Source: an uncultured Naasia sp.
GTDB taxonomy: Bacteria; Actinomycetota; Actinomycetes; Actinomycetales; Microbacteriaceae
Reading direction: 5' to 3'
NCBI GenBank assembly: GCA_913778905.1
Contig: CAJYYA010000018.1
Coordinates: 62,001 to 126,000, forward strand
DNA: 64,000 nt
Shown here piece after piece: positions 51,356 to 61,245 of the stretch (position 1 is its first letter; each line of letters opens with the position of its first letter). The notes beneath the pieces are model-generated. The model was given only the letters and a program-made list of their open reading frames with translations, had not been told where the DNA came from and searched no databases. The position numbers were made by a program, and so were the translations under genes.

Positions 51356-52942
51356 ATGATCAAGAGCCCGTACCCGGACCAGGCCATCCCGAGCCAGTCG
51401 GTGTTCGACTTCCTCTTCTCGGATCTGGCGGAGGAGGACGAGGGGCGTGGCGCGCTCATCGACGGCAGCGGCGATCAGGCGATCACGTTCGGGCAGCTCA
51501 AGTCCCAGATCGAGCTGCTGGCCGGGGCGCTTGCGGCGCGCGGGCTCGGCGCCGGTGACATCGTCGCCATTCACTGCCCGAACATCCCCGCGTTCGCCGT
51601 CGTCTTCCACGGCATCCTCCGCGCCGCCGCGACGGCGACCACGATCAACGTGCTCTACACCGCCGAGGAGATCGAGACCCAGCTGGAAGACTCCGGCGCG
51701 AAGGCGCTGTTCACCCTCACGCGGTTCGCCGACCACGCCCGCGAAGCCGCCGCGAACGCCGGCATCTCGGCGGAGAACGTCATCCACATCGACGGCGACG
51801 ATGAGACCTCGCTGCGCTCACTCCTAGCGGAGGGGCGGGAAGCGCCCGCGGTGCACATCGACCCGGCGACCCACGTCGCGGTCATCCCCTACTCGTCGGG
51901 AACCACCGGCTACCCCAAGGGCGTGCGCCTCAGCCATGCCAATATCGTGTCGAACGTCGTCCAGACCTACCCGGTGATCGACGTCACCAGCGACGATGTC
52001 GTCCTCGCGATCCTTCCGTTCTTCCACATCTACGGCATGACCGTGCTCCTCAACATCGCGCTGAAGAAGCGGGCCGCGCTGGTCACGATGGCGAAGTTCG
52101 ACCTCATCGAATACCTCACCATCACCCAGAACCACCGCTGCACGTATCTCTTCATCGCTCCCCCGGTCGCTGTCGCGCTGGCGAAGCACCCCCTCGTCGA
52201 CCAGTACGACCTCTCCTCCGTCCGGGCGGTCTTCTCCGGCGCGGCCCCTATCGACGCGGCGCTGATGAAGGCCGTCGGCGACCGCCTCGACGCCCGGGTC
52301 CGCCAGGGCTACGGCATGAGCGAGGCGAGCCCCGTCACTCACGTCCTCCCCGGTGACCGTGACGACCTCGACCTCGGATCGATCGGGTTCCCGATCGCGC
52401 AGACCGAGGTCAAGCTCATCGCACTCGAGACGGGTGACGAGATCGACGTGCCCGAATCGGGGAAGAGCGATCCCGGCGAGATCTGGGTGCGCGGACCGCA
52501 GGTGATGCTCGGCTACCTCGGCCGCGACGACGCCACGCGCGAAGTCATCGACGACGACGGCTTCCTCCACACGGGCGACGTCGCGGTGGTCGGCGCCAAG
52601 GGCGAGTTCTACATCGTCGATCGCCTGAAGGAGCTGATCAAGTACAAGGGCTACCAGGTCGCCCCGGCCGAACTCGAGGCGCTGCTCCTCACGCATCCCG
52701 ACATCACCGATGCGGCCGCGATCGGAGCCGCCGACGAGGACGGGCAGGAGATCCCGAAGGCCTACGTGGTGCGCAGGGAGGGGAGCTCGCTCGACGAGAA
52801 CGGCGTCATGGAGTTCGTCGCCGAAAGGGTCGCACCCCACAAGAAGGTGCGCGCCGTCGCGTTCATCGACGCGATCCCGAAGTCGACCGCCGGGAAGATC
52901 CTCCGGAAGGAGCTGCGCGCTCTCGAAGCATCGAGAAGCTGA
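51356..52942 (+). CDS. Acyl-CoA synthetase/4-coumarate-CoA ligase-like AMP-binding enzyme
   Basis: A 528-residue adenylate-forming ligase. The AMP-binding motifs are complete: IPYSSGTTGYPKGVRLSHAN (about 178), QGYGMSEASPVTH, FLHTGDVAVVGAKGEFYIVD and the catalytic Lys near the end in KSTAGKILRKELR. The hinge DRLKELIKYKGYQVAPAELE is typical of 4CL-like enzymes. It should activate a carboxylic acid (aromatic or medium-chain) to its CoA thioester; the exact acid is not predictable. GAAGGAG precedes the ATG at 51356. It is monocistronic. Confidence 0.9.
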   Translation: MIKSPYPDQAIPSQSVFDFLFSDLAEEDEGRGALIDGSGDQAITFGQLKSQIELLAGALAARGLGAGDIVAIHCPNIPAFAVVFHGILRAAATATTINVLYTAEEIETQLEDSGAKALFTLTRFADHAREAAANAGISAENVIHIDGDDETSLRSLLAEGREAPAVHIDPATHVAVIPYSSGTTGYPKGVRLSHANIVSNVVQTYPVIDVTSDDVVLAILPFFHIYGMTVLLNIALKKRAALVTMAKFDLIEYLTITQNHRCTYLFIAPPVAVALAKHPLVDQYDLSSVRAVFSGAAPIDAALMKAVGDRLDARVRQGYGMSEASPVTHVLPGDRDDLDLGSIGFPIAQTEVKLIALETGDEIDVPESGKSDPGEIWVRGPQVMLGYLGRDDATREVIDDDGFLHTGDVAVVGAKGEFYIVDRLKELIKYKGYQVAPAELEALLLTHPDITDAAAIGAADEDGQEIPKAYVVRREGSSLDENGVMEFVAERVAPHKKVRAVAFIDAIPKSTAGKILRKELRALEASRS

Positions 52943-52955
52943 AAGCAGCGGCCGA

Positions 52956-53681
52956 TCAGTGCCGGCGGTCGTCTCGGATGACCGCCGGCAGCTTCTTGTC
53001 GAGGACCACATAGACCACCGCGAGCACCACCGAGATCGCGAGGACGAGCAGCGAATTGCGGATCGAGTCCGGATAGCCGATCTTCGTCACGTTGAGGAAC
53101 GGATACGGGTACCACGACGTGACGGCACCGTGAATGAAGGTGTATCCGAGCCAGAGCACCGGCCAGATGAAGGCCAGTCCGAACGTCCGCCACCCCATCC
53201 GCGGTCGCGGCCCGAGGATGAGCCAGGCGAGCACCGTCGCCCACGGCGCGATGTAGTGGAATCCGATCGTGGCGGCGAGCGCCCAGCCCTCGAGGTGGAC
53301 GAGCGGGGCGAGGATCGTGTCGTAGACGATGCCCGTGATCGTGATGCCGAGGATCGCGTCGAGGCGGATGATCCTCCAGAACATTCCGTCGCGACGAGGG
53401 TTCACCATCAGGGCGATCGACGTGCCGAGGATGAACAGGTTGCTCTGAATGGTGAAGTAGCTGAAGAACCGGACGAGACGGGTGGCGAGGGAGGCTTCCG
53501 CTCCACTCGCTCCCGAGTTCGCATCCTGCCCACCCGTGAACAGCAGCGTGAGCTGGATGACGACGGAGATCGCCACGATCACCGCGATCGACCCGAAGAC
53601 CACCCGGGCAGCCGTGTCGGCCCCGGCCGGTGCGGCGGCGCGGTGTCCCCTCACCGCAGTCGCGGTCGTTGTTGCGCTCAT
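52956..53681 (-). CDS. Pr6Pr family membrane protein
   Basis: A 241-residue integral membrane protein with six or seven helices and the Pr6Pr/FAR-17a-like signatures LVRFFSYFTIQSNLFILGTS, YDTILAPLVHLEGWALAATI and FIHGAVTSWYPYPFLNVTKI. Family members are of unknown role in bacteria. It is convergent with the ligase gene (13 bases between stops). Confidence 0.85.
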   Translation of the reverse strand: MSATTTATAVRGHRAAAPAGADTAARVVFGSIAVIVAISVVIQLTLLFTGGQDANSGASGAEASLATRLVRFFSYFTIQSNLFILGTSIALMVNPRRDGMFWRIIRLDAILGITITGIVYDTILAPLVHLEGWALAATIGFHYIAPWATVLAWLILGPRPRMGWRTFGLAFIWPVLWLGYTFIHGAVTSWYPYPFLNVTKIGYPDSIRNSLLVLAISVVLAVVYVVLDKKLPAVIRDDRRH

Positions 53682-53890
53682 CGGATCCCCCCGGACTCCG
53701 AGCCGATCAGAAGGATCGGCACGTGATGCTCATATATTGGCGCACCGCATCGGACGAGCAACAGTGGCTTGCTACCCCACGATCTGGGCAGCCATTCTTT
53801 CGCTGCCGAAGAACGCGGGAAGACCCTCGACGGCCGGATGTTGATACACGTGGCGATATCCGCTGCCCCATCTAGTGAAAGCCGACCACT

Positions 53891-54793
53891 ATGCGCGCTG
53901 CCCGTTTCTACTCGTTCGGAGCCCCCGAAGTCCTCACCGTCGACGAGGCCCCCGAGCCCCACGCCGTTGAGGGGTCCGTCCGCGTCAAGGTGCAGGCCAC
54001 GAGCGTCAACCCCATCGACCTCTACGTCCGCATGGGTGCCCTGCAGCAGGTCTATCCCGTCGACCTGCCCGCGATTCCGGGCCGCGACGCCGTCGGCATC
54101 GTCGACGAGGTGGGCGCCGGCGTGACCGGTGTCGCCGTCGGCGACCGCGTCTTCGGTCTCGGCGGCATCAGCGACACGACCGCCGAGTACGCCGTGCTCA
54201 CCGCCTGGAGCGCAGCGCCCGAGGACTGGTCCACGGCTCAGGCCGCCGCGGCCGGGCTCGCGACCGCCACTGCAGCCGCGGTGATCGAGGCTCTGGGCGA
54301 CCTGTCCGGGAAGACCCTGCTCATCGAAGGCGCCTCGGGAGCTGTGGGCACCGCGGCCGCCTCTTTCGCCCTCGCCGCGGGCGCCACCGTCATCGGCACC
54401 GGCAGCGAGCGGAACCAGGCCCACCTCGAGGCGATGGGCGTCATCCCGACCACCTACGGCCCCGGCCTCGCGGACCGCGTCGCGGCACTCGCGCCCCAGG
54501 GCGTCGACGCCGCCTTCCACTCCGCACGCGCCGACTCCCTGCCCGCGCTCGTGAAGATCGTGGGCGACGCGAACAACGTCGTGACCGTCGTCGACAAGCA
54601 GACCGCTGCGGAGCTCGGCGCCCGCGGCGTCGACGCCCGCAACGACTCGGCACTCCTCGACCTCGGGGCCCGTCTCGGTCGTGAAGGTCGCTACACGCCC
54701 CGCGTCGACCGCGAGGTGCCGCTCGCGGACATCGCCGAGGCCCACCGCCTCGCCGGATCGGGTGCCGGGAAGGTCGTCGTCACCGTCGCCTGA
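53891..54793 (+). CDS. Zinc-independent NADP-dependent alcohol dehydrogenase/quinone oxidoreductase
   Basis: A 300-residue medium-chain dehydrogenase/reductase of the quinone oxidoreductase type. The N-terminal catalytic domain starts MRAARFYSFGAPEVLTVDEA with SVNPIDLYVRMG and PAIPGRDAVGIVDEVGAGV; the Rossmann NADP site is IEGASGAVGTAAASFALAAG (about 142). No structural or catalytic zinc ligands are evident. It probably reduces a quinone or enone using NADPH. Confidence 0.88.
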   Translation: MRAARFYSFGAPEVLTVDEAPEPHAVEGSVRVKVQATSVNPIDLYVRMGALQQVYPVDLPAIPGRDAVGIVDEVGAGVTGVAVGDRVFGLGGISDTTAEYAVLTAWSAAPEDWSTAQAAAAGLATATAAAVIEALGDLSGKTLLIEGASGAVGTAAASFALAAGATVIGTGSERNQAHLEAMGVIPTTYGPGLADRVAALAPQGVDAAFHSARADSLPALVKIVGDANNVVTVVDKQTAAELGARGVDARNDSALLDLGARLGREGRYTPRVDREVPLADIAEAHRLAGSGAGKVVVTVA

Positions 54794-54799
54794 CCTCCG

Positions 54800-55747
54800 T
54801 CAGAGCGCCGACACCGACGGACGCCCCGATCCCTCTCGAACGGATCGGGGCGTCCGCGCATCCGCCGGCCTGGGCGGGTACACCCACGTGACGAGTACCA
54901 CCGAGACGATCATCAGCAGGAACCACGACACGAGCTTCGCGGCCGAGACGGGCTCCCAGCCGTCGAGCTGATCAGGGTATGACCACGCGCCGGCCCAGGT
55001 CGCGATGTTCTCCGCCAGCCAGATGACGGTGGCGAGTCCGGCGAAGACGCCGAGAAGAGGCAGGCGGATGCTGCGCTCCAGTAGCCGCACCGTCATGACC
55101 GTGCGGCCCCAGAGCAGGACGACCGCGACGAGCAGCACCCAGCGGGCATCCGGCAGCCAGTGGTGCGCGAAGAAGTTGACGTAGATGCCCGCCGCGACGA
55201 TCACGGTCACCCACACCCGCGGGTAGCGGTCGAAGCGGAGATCGAAGAGCCGGTACACGCGCACCATGTACGACCCGACGGCCGCGTACATGAAGCCGCT
55301 GAACAGCGGAACCTGCGCGATCCGGAGGAACCCGTCGGCGTCGTAGCTCCAGGAACCGACATCGGTCTTGAAGAGCTCCATGAGCGTCCCGACGATGTGG
55401 AACATCACGATGACCCGCAGCTCGCGCCTGGTCTCGAGGCCGGTGACCACCATGGCGATCTGGATGAGGATCGCGGCCACCGTCAACAGGTCGTTGCTGG
55501 CGATGCCGAGGCCGTCGGGGTAGAAGACACGCGCCGCGACGATGGCGACCAGGAGGAGGAAACCGAACAGAGTCGCCCACGCCTGTTTGACGACGAAGGC
55601 GGCGAACTCGATGAGGAAGGTGCGCACGCCGCGGTTCCGAGCGGCCGCAAGCCGCCGACGGGCCCACGCGTCGAGGCGGGACTCGAGACCGGTCAGACCG
55701 AACCGGCGGCCGCCGAGTGCGTCAGCCCCGCTCCCCCACATCGCCAT
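54800..55747 (-). CDS. DUF817 family membrane protein
   Basis: A protein of about 315 residues with eight or so membrane helices. DUF817 phrases are strong: LIEFAAFVVKQAWATLFGFL, GTLMELFKTDVGSWSYDADG, VPLFSGFMYAAVGSYMVRVY and AGIYVNFFAHHWLPDARWVL. Function unknown; the regular His/Glu/Trp in the membrane suggests a transport or redox role, but that is guesswork. ATG at 55747 is chosen; ATGs at 55810 and 55807 would add a 21-residue polar tail. Confidence 0.8.
   Translation of the reverse strand: MAMWGSGADALGGRRFGLTGLESRLDAWARRRLAAARNRGVRTFLIEFAAFVVKQAWATLFGFLLLVAIVAARVFYPDGLGIASNDLLTVAAILIQIAMVVTGLETRRELRVIVMFHIVGTLMELFKTDVGSWSYDADGFLRIAQVPLFSGFMYAAVGSYMVRVYRLFDLRFDRYPRVWVTVIVAAGIYVNFFAHHWLPDARWVLLVAVVLLWGRTVMTVRLLERSIRLPLLGVFAGLATVIWLAENIATWAGAWSYPDQLDGWEPVSAAKLVSWFLLMIVSVVLVTWVYPPRPADARTPRSVREGSGRPSVSAL
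54819..54855. terminator. 14-bp hairpin terminator for the oxidoreductase gene
   Basis: GGACGCCCCGATCC at 54819-54832 pairs perfectly with 54842-54855 over a 9-base loop, 26 bases past the oxidoreductase stop. It lies inside the last codons of the convergent DUF817 gene, so it is a shared structure. Confidence 0.75.
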
Positions 55748-55828
55748 GGGTCCACGCTGGCACTCCTCGCGACTCCGCGGATCGTCCTGCGGGATGACCG
55801 TCGTCATCACCGGGTGTGAGCGGCGCGC

Positions 55829-56095
55829 CGCCCGTTGAGCGCAGCGAAACGCAGGGCACCTGCGCGGCCCCCTTCATTTCGCTTCGCTCAATGGGCGGGC
55901 GCCGGTCGTCGAGAAGGGAGCGGAACGACCCGCGAAACGATCACGACGCAGCGCTCACCCCGCCCGTTGAGCGTAGCGAAACGAAGGGGCGTGGACGATC
56001 AGCGCGGGGGTGGACGTCGTCCCTTCATTTCGCTGCGCTCAATGGGCGGGGCACCTGCTCTCAATGGGCGGGGCGCCTGCGCTCGATGGGCGGGC
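55829..56095. repeat. Cluster of dispersed palindromic repeats
   Basis: At least six members of the family also found at 13156-13260 and 21726-21778. Full copies: 55829-55856 (CGCCCGTTGAGCG orientation), 55871-55900 (opposite), 55961-55989 (first orientation) and 56021-56051 (opposite). Partial copies follow at 56058-56074 and 56079-56095 (core CAATGGGCGGGG or CGATGGGCGGGC). Adjacent members are inverted relative to each other, so the 350-base gap between DUF817 and the lamin-tail gene can form several hairpins. No gene is seen in it. Confidence 0.88.
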
Positions 56096-56159
56096 GACGG
56101 CAGTATCCGGGCGTGCGGATGCCCGGGGCGCCTCGCGGCGCACCCGGGCATCCGGTCGA

Positions 56160-59100
56160 TCAGACCGTGCGGCGTCGGCGCAGGACGAGCAGGCCCGCTC
56201 CGATGAGGAGCAGCACCCCACCACCGGCGATGAGGGCGATCACCTGACCGGGGCCGGTCGAGGCGAGGCCACCGAGCACCCCGCCCGCCGCAGCCTCGGC
56301 CGCACCTCCGCCAGTGCCTTCGTTCGATCCGGATCCGGGTGCACCCGACCCTCCGTCGGATCCGTCACTCGCTCCCCCGTCGCCGGGCTCATCGGTCCCC
56401 GGCAGGTCCGTTCCGGGCTCACCCGTCCCCGGATCGCCGGTCCCCGGGCCTTCACCGGCCACGAAGGTGATCGATCGGATCTCCGACCACGCCGTCGCGC
56501 CGTACGGATCGACGGACTTCACGAACCAGGAGTGCTCGCCGAGCCCGGGCGACCACGTCGCGGTCGGCTCCGAACCACTCTCCAGATCCTGGTAGGACGC
56601 GATCTCCTCGGTCGTGAACACGTCGGCGCGGAAGGCATCCGCAGCCAGCGTCTTCGTCACCGGCACGATTCCGGCCTGCGCGTAGGGGATCTCGAACTGC
56701 TGGTGCTGCAACTCGAGGCTCGGATCCTCCGAGTTGTACTGCTTCAGGTAGTCCGAATAGGTGCGCACCAGGATCTTCCGGCCCTCGTTGTCGAAGTGCA
56801 GAAGTCGCATGAACCCCTCGCCGCCGTTCGGCAGCCCCTGGTAGTCGAAGAGCATCTGCGTGACGGTGCGGTCAGGCGTTCCGTCACCGTCGTCGTCGAA
56901 CTGGTCGAGGCGCGTGTAGGCGTCGTGGTAGTGGCCCGAGCTGACGAACCGCACGTTCGGATTGGTCGCGACGACCTCGTCGTAGATGCGCTGCGGGATC
57001 GGCCCGAGACCACCCGTGGTGAGCATGTACTCATGCAGGTTCAGGAACGCGATGCGCTCCGGGTACTTCGCGAGCACCTCGTTCAGCCACGCGATCTGCT
57101 CGTCGCCCGGCGCCCATCCCATGTAGATCATCAGGAAGTCGACACCACCCGCGGTGATGAGGTCGTAGTGACCGCGGTTGTCGAGATGGCTACCGCCGTA
57201 CCAGGGGTTGCCCGCGAAGCGCTGCTCGCCGAAGTAACGGCTGTAGTCGCTGTAGTCGTTCGTCTGCTGATCGACGTCGTGGTTGCCCGCCAGCACCCCG
57301 TAGGGCAGCCCGGCCTCGTCGAGAGTGCGATAGGTCGGATCCGCCCGCAGCCACTGCGCCTCATCCTTGGACTGATCCACGATGTCGCCCGTGTGCATCA
57401 GGTACTGCAGGTTGAGGTCGTCGCGCTCGCCCAGCAGGAACTTGTGGATGGACGTCTGCCGGTCGTAGATGGACTCGCTCGCGTTGTAGTACTGCGTGTC
57501 CGACTCCCAGGCCAGCGTGAAGTCGTAGTCGCTTCGCGCCACATCGCCCGGGTGGTGGGGTGTCACGGCGCTGTCACGCGTGGAACGGTCGTCACCGGCA
57601 AAGCCCTCGCTGTGCTGGACGAGCACGGTGATCCGGCCGTCCTTCGCATAGTCGGCGGCGGGGACGAACGCCTCGAGCGAGAAGTCCGTGGCTGCGCCTC
57701 CGGTCGTCAGCTCGCGGTCGACTTCGGTCCACCTGTCGGCGGCGGGATCGAGCACGTACATGAGGACCTTGGCACCTGCATTCGCCGATCCGTCCCAGTG
57801 CAGACGGACGGATGACCCGTCGACCGCTCCCGCCGGGACGTCGACCCGGAACAGCTGGTAGGGCAGCTTGGAGTCGCTCGAGGTCTCGACGGCCGAGCCG
57901 TCCAGACGGCCGAGCGCGGCGACCTGCGCCTCATCGGCGACGACGGCGTCGCCTCGAGCGACGTCGAGCGCGGTCGTCGCCGACCCGGTGGACGCCTCGA
58001 CCCCGGTGCCGGGGCGCAGCTCGTAGCCTCGCCCGAACGTCACGTCGAGCCGGTCGCCCGTGGGGTCGACCACCTTGGCCTTGAGCTCCGCAGACGGGGT
58101 GTCGATGGTCGCGCCGTCAGCGGGGGTGAGGAGCTCGTTGCCGGGCTCCTCCACGGGCGTCGTGAAACGCACCTCGCGAGTCGCGGTGTTGCCTGCGCGG
58201 TCCTTCGCGGTGAAGACCACCGTGTGCTCGGCCGCGGCGAGCGTGAGCGACGAGGTGGCGAAGGGCATCGTGATCGGCTGCCCGTCGAGCGTCGCCGTCA
58301 CTCCCCCGTCGAGCTGCGAGCCCGCGTCGACCGCGGTCGCGTCGATGGTGAACGCCCCCTGGTAGAGACGCTCCTCGAGTGCGGTCTCGATCGTCGGTGC
58401 CGTGTTGTCGACGACGACATCGGCCTCAGCGGAGCCGGACGTCGCGGATGCGGCCCGGACGGTGTGCACGCCATCGGCGACCGCGCGGGTGTCCCACTCC
58501 CCCGCGACGGCGGTGAACGCGTCATCGGGCACGGTGAAGGTGGCCTGGTAGTAGGCCTTCGCACTCGCTCCGTCGCCGACGGGGAGATAGACGTCCGGGT
58601 TGTAGCCCTCGGCCGGCCGCAACGTGCGTCCGTCGGGAAGGATCAGGCGCAGGTTCTTCGCGGAGAAGTCGTCGTTGTTCTCGTTCGGGTCGTCCTCGGG
58701 AGCCGCCTTGGTGCCCGAGTAGATGCGCACCGCGAAGGACTGGCCGGGCTCGACCCGGTCGAGAGGGATGTCGCTCGTGACGGTCTCGACCGCGCTGTAG
58801 AAGCCGCGGTCGAAGACGGTGAGGATGTCACCGGGCTGATCGTTGTCGACGAGCCGCACGCCGTTGCGGAAGTACGCATCGGTCGCCGTGGCCTCGAAAG
58901 CGAAGACCGGGGACCGCTCGAGCTCCGGTCGGGCGGCGAAGGGCGCCCCGTCGACGGTGAGCGCAAGCGACGAGGGGTAGTCGTCGCTCGCCGCGGAGAG
59001 CGTGGGGGTTCCGGCGACGAACTGCCCGTCGGTCACCGACAGGCGCACGTCGTCGACCGTCGCGGAACTCGTGACGGTCAGCACGCCCGTGTCCGTGCGG

Positions 59101-61199
59101 TTCGTGCCATCCGACGCGATGATGCGGTAGCGGTACTCGCTCTTGCCGACGGTGTCGACGGCCGGCACGCTGACCCGGAACTCGCCGTTCGCATCCGGGA
59201 CGAGGTTGCGCACGACCGGCGTCGTGTCGATGTCGTTGGACACCTCGAGCGTGACGGTGCGGACCTCTCGGTCGTCGCTCGCGGCGGCGACGAAGTCCAG
59301 GGCCTCGCCGGGGACGAAGGCGGCAGCCGTGCGGGTCGCGATGGTGGGCGCGACCGCATCGGGCGTCACCGCCTCGAGCGACGCGTTCACCTGCTCGTCG
59401 CTGACTCGACCGGGCGTCGGCGTCCCCGCGCCCTGCAGCGCCTGTCGGGTCTGCTCGTCGCCGTTCACGCCGTACCGGATCGACTGGTTGGCCACCACGT
59501 CCCGCACTCCGGCGAGGTTGTAATAGGCGCGATTCACCGAGTGCTCGGTGTTGGTCATGATCTCGATCCCACGGGCCGAACCGTTGGCCATTCCGCCCGA
59601 GTAGATCTCGAGGAGGTCCGTTCCGAGGGTGAGCGAGCTGCCGAACTGGGCGTTGAAGTCGGCGGCGGTGAGCGCGTTGTTCGCGCCGTTCTTGATCCAG
59701 AGGACGACGGTCCCGCCTGCGGGGATGCTCGCCTCTCGGGGCGTGGACGGCCACAGTGCGGTGTTGCTGTTCGACAGGTCGTCGAGCGGGTACAAATAGC
59801 GGATCGTGAAGTCCTCCCACCTGACAGCCGCGTCGGTGGCGTTGTAGACCTCGATGAACTCGTAGCCGTCACTCGCGCCGACGTTGACGCTGTCCGGCAG
59901 CAACTCGGTCACCTGCAGGTCGGCCGTCGCCAACTCCGCATCGGAGGGACGCTGGAGCCGACTCTGCAGCGCCTCGGGAGCGACGACACCGGGCGTCGGC
60001 GCGGACTTGGTGCGCAGCGCGGGCATCGACAGCACACCGCGGGTGTCGGGCAGGCGGAAGTCGTTGCCCTGGTTGGCCGCAACGGTCCCGGGAGCGTAGT
60101 AGGACCAGCCGACCGTGCGCTCGGCGGAGTCCACGATACGGATACCGCGACCACCGCCGTTGGACAGGCCGGCCTGACCCGATACCCGCACGATCGGATA
60201 CTTCGAGGCGGCGTCGCCGAAGAAGGTGCGGAAGTCCGTCTCGGTGAATGCTGCGGAGACCGCGTAGTCGATCCAGAAGACCGTCACGCCGCCGGCGGCG
60301 ATGGTCGTACCGGCCGGCACGGTCAGGGCGACGTCCTGAGCGCGGTCGTCCGAGTCGACGTAGGTGTAGGCGAAACGGTAGCCGCCGGGACCGACGGTGA
60401 CGGCCTGGTCGGAGAGGTTCGCCACCTCGAAGAACTCGAAGCGATCGGTGCCCGTCGTATCGGGCAGGATCTCGGTCACCACGAGGGGCCAGTGATCACC
60501 CGCTCCCGCGGTGGGCGCTCCCGGAGAGGGGACCTGAGGGTCGGGCTGAGTCGTGACGACCGGCTGCAGCACGGCCGGGTCGATGATTCCGGGGGTGGGC
60601 GCACTCTTCGCTCGGAACTCCGCGTCGGTGCCCGAGCCGCTGGACGGGACCCCGAAATGCGCAGCGATGTTCTCCCCGACCTGCCCTGCGGCGTAGGACG
60701 ACTCGGAGATCTCCGACCCGTCCGCACCGACGATCCGGATGCCTCGGCCGCCGCCGTTCGCCATGCCTGATTGTCCGGTCACGCGAACGATGTCGTAACC
60801 GGGCGCCCCCTGCGGAAAGGCCGCTCGGAAGTCGGCCTGCGAGCGCGCGAAGCTGTCGATCGTGCCGGCGTCGTTGCGGTAGCTGAGCCAGAACACGGTG
60901 GAGGCGCCGGGGGCGATCACCGCGTTCGACTCACGGGTGAGGAACGGTGCGGCCGAGGTGCCCGTGTACTGGAAGCGGACACCTGCACCATCGAGGTCGA
61001 TGGGGGACGACGTGGTGTTCGTGACCTCGAAGAACTCGTACTCGTCGTCCCCTGTGGTGTCGGGCACGATCTCGGTGACCAGCAGGGAAGGCGCTGCGGC
61101 GGCGTGGGCAGAGGAAGCGGGCCCGAAGGCGAGGGGAGCTATCGCGAGCGCCGCGATGACAGCCATCGCGGGGGCGCTACGGAGGGAATATGAATGCAT
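56160..61199 (-). CDS. Large secreted lamin-tail domain / metallophosphoesterase surface protein
   Basis: A 1679-residue exported protein. Residues 1-35 are a signal peptide ending SSAHAAAA. Three lamin-tail domains begin at LLVTEIVPDTTG (about 39), LVVTEILPDTTG (about 240) and LQVTELLPDSVN (about 430), each with a Gly-rich SGQxGxxNGGGRGIRI-type motif. Then come Ig-like and bacterial surface beta domains (about 570-1220). A calcineurin-like metallophosphoesterase domain follows (about 1226-1500): ESDTQYY, LMHTGDIVDQSKDEAQW, GVLAGNHDVDQQTNDY, LNLHEYMLTTGG and SSGHYHDAYTRL give the metal ligands. After a Gly/Ser/Asp-rich spacer the C-terminus has LASTG, a hydrophobic helix and RRRRTV, a sortase (class E) signal. 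It is wall-anchored; the substrate is unknown, nucleotides or phosphoesters being likely. Confidence 0.88.
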   Translation of the reverse strand: MHSYSLRSAPAMAVIAALAIAPLAFGPASSAHAAAAPSLLVTEIVPDTTGDDEYEFFEVTNTTSSPIDLDGAGVRFQYTGTSAAPFLTRESNAVIAPGASTVFWLSYRNDAGTIDSFARSQADFRAAFPQGAPGYDIVRVTGQSGMANGGGRGIRIVGADGSEISESSYAAGQVGENIAAHFGVPSSGSGTDAEFRAKSAPTPGIIDPAVLQPVVTTQPDPQVPSPGAPTAGAGDHWPLVVTEILPDTTGTDRFEFFEVANLSDQAVTVGPGGYRFAYTYVDSDDRAQDVALTVPAGTTIAAGGVTVFWIDYAVSAAFTETDFRTFFGDAASKYPIVRVSGQAGLSNGGGRGIRIVDSAERTVGWSYYAPGTVAANQGNDFRLPDTRGVLSMPALRTKSAPTPGVVAPEALQSRLQRPSDAELATADLQVTELLPDSVNVGASDGYEFIEVYNATDAAVRWEDFTIRYLYPLDDLSNSNTALWPSTPREASIPAGGTVVLWIKNGANNALTAADFNAQFGSSLTLGTDLLEIYSGGMANGSARGIEIMTNTEHSVNRAYYNLAGVRDVVANQSIRYGVNGDEQTRQALQGAGTPTPGRVSDEQVNASLEAVTPDAVAPTIATRTAAAFVPGEALDFVAAASDDREVRTVTLEVSNDIDTTPVVRNLVPDANGEFRVSVPAVDTVGKSEYRYRIIASDGTNRTDTGVLTVTSSATVDDVRLSVTDGQFVAGTPTLSAASDDYPSSLALTVDGAPFAARPELERSPVFAFEATATDAYFRNGVRLVDNDQPGDILTVFDRGFYSAVETVTSDIPLDRVEPGQSFAVRIYSGTKAAPEDDPNENNDDFSAKNLRLILPDGRTLRPAEGYNPDVYLPVGDGASAKAYYQATFTVPDDAFTAVAGEWDTRAVADGVHTVRAASATSGSAEADVVVDNTAPTIETALEERLYQGAFTIDATAVDAGSQLDGGVTATLDGQPITMPFATSSLTLAAAEHTVVFTAKDRAGNTATREVRFTTPVEEPGNELLTPADGATIDTPSAELKAKVVDPTGDRLDVTFGRGYELRPGTGVEASTGSATTALDVARGDAVVADEAQVAALGRLDGSAVETSSDSKLPYQLFRVDVPAGAVDGSSVRLHWDGSANAGAKVLMYVLDPAADRWTEVDRELTTGGAATDFSLEAFVPAADYAKDGRITVLVQHSEGFAGDDRSTRDSAVTPHHPGDVARSDYDFTLAWESDTQYYNASESIYDRQTSIHKFLLGERDDLNLQYLMHTGDIVDQSKDEAQWLRADPTYRTLDEAGLPYGVLAGNHDVDQQTNDYSDYSRYFGEQRFAGNPWYGGSHLDNRGHYDLITAGGVDFLMIYMGWAPGDEQIAWLNEVLAKYPERIAFLNLHEYMLTTGGLGPIPQRIYDEVVATNPNVRFVSSGHYHDAYTRLDQFDDDGDGTPDRTVTQMLFDYQGLPNGGEGFMRLLHFDNEGRKILVRTYSDYLKQYNSEDPSLELQHQQFEIPYAQAGIVPVTKTLAADAFRADVFTTEEIASYQDLESGSEPTATWSPGLGEHSWFVKSVDPYGATAWSEIRSITFVAGEGPGTGDPGTGEPGTDLPGTDEPGDGGASDGSDGGSGAPGSGSNEGTGGGAAEAAAGGVLGGLASTGPGQVIALIAGGGVLLLIGAGLLVLRRRRTV

Positions 61200-61245
61200 C
61201 GAGAGGAGCGACTTTCTGATCGGGGAGCTCGACGACGCTAGAGAT

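Noticed and set aside
55829-56095. CRISPR-like array
   Set aside because: Repeats are palindromic, alternate in orientation, have irregular spacing and no cas genes; they match repeats at two other loci.
58224-60770. 848-codon open frame on the plus strand
   Set aside because: Antisense to the lamin-tail protein gene, whose domains are clear.
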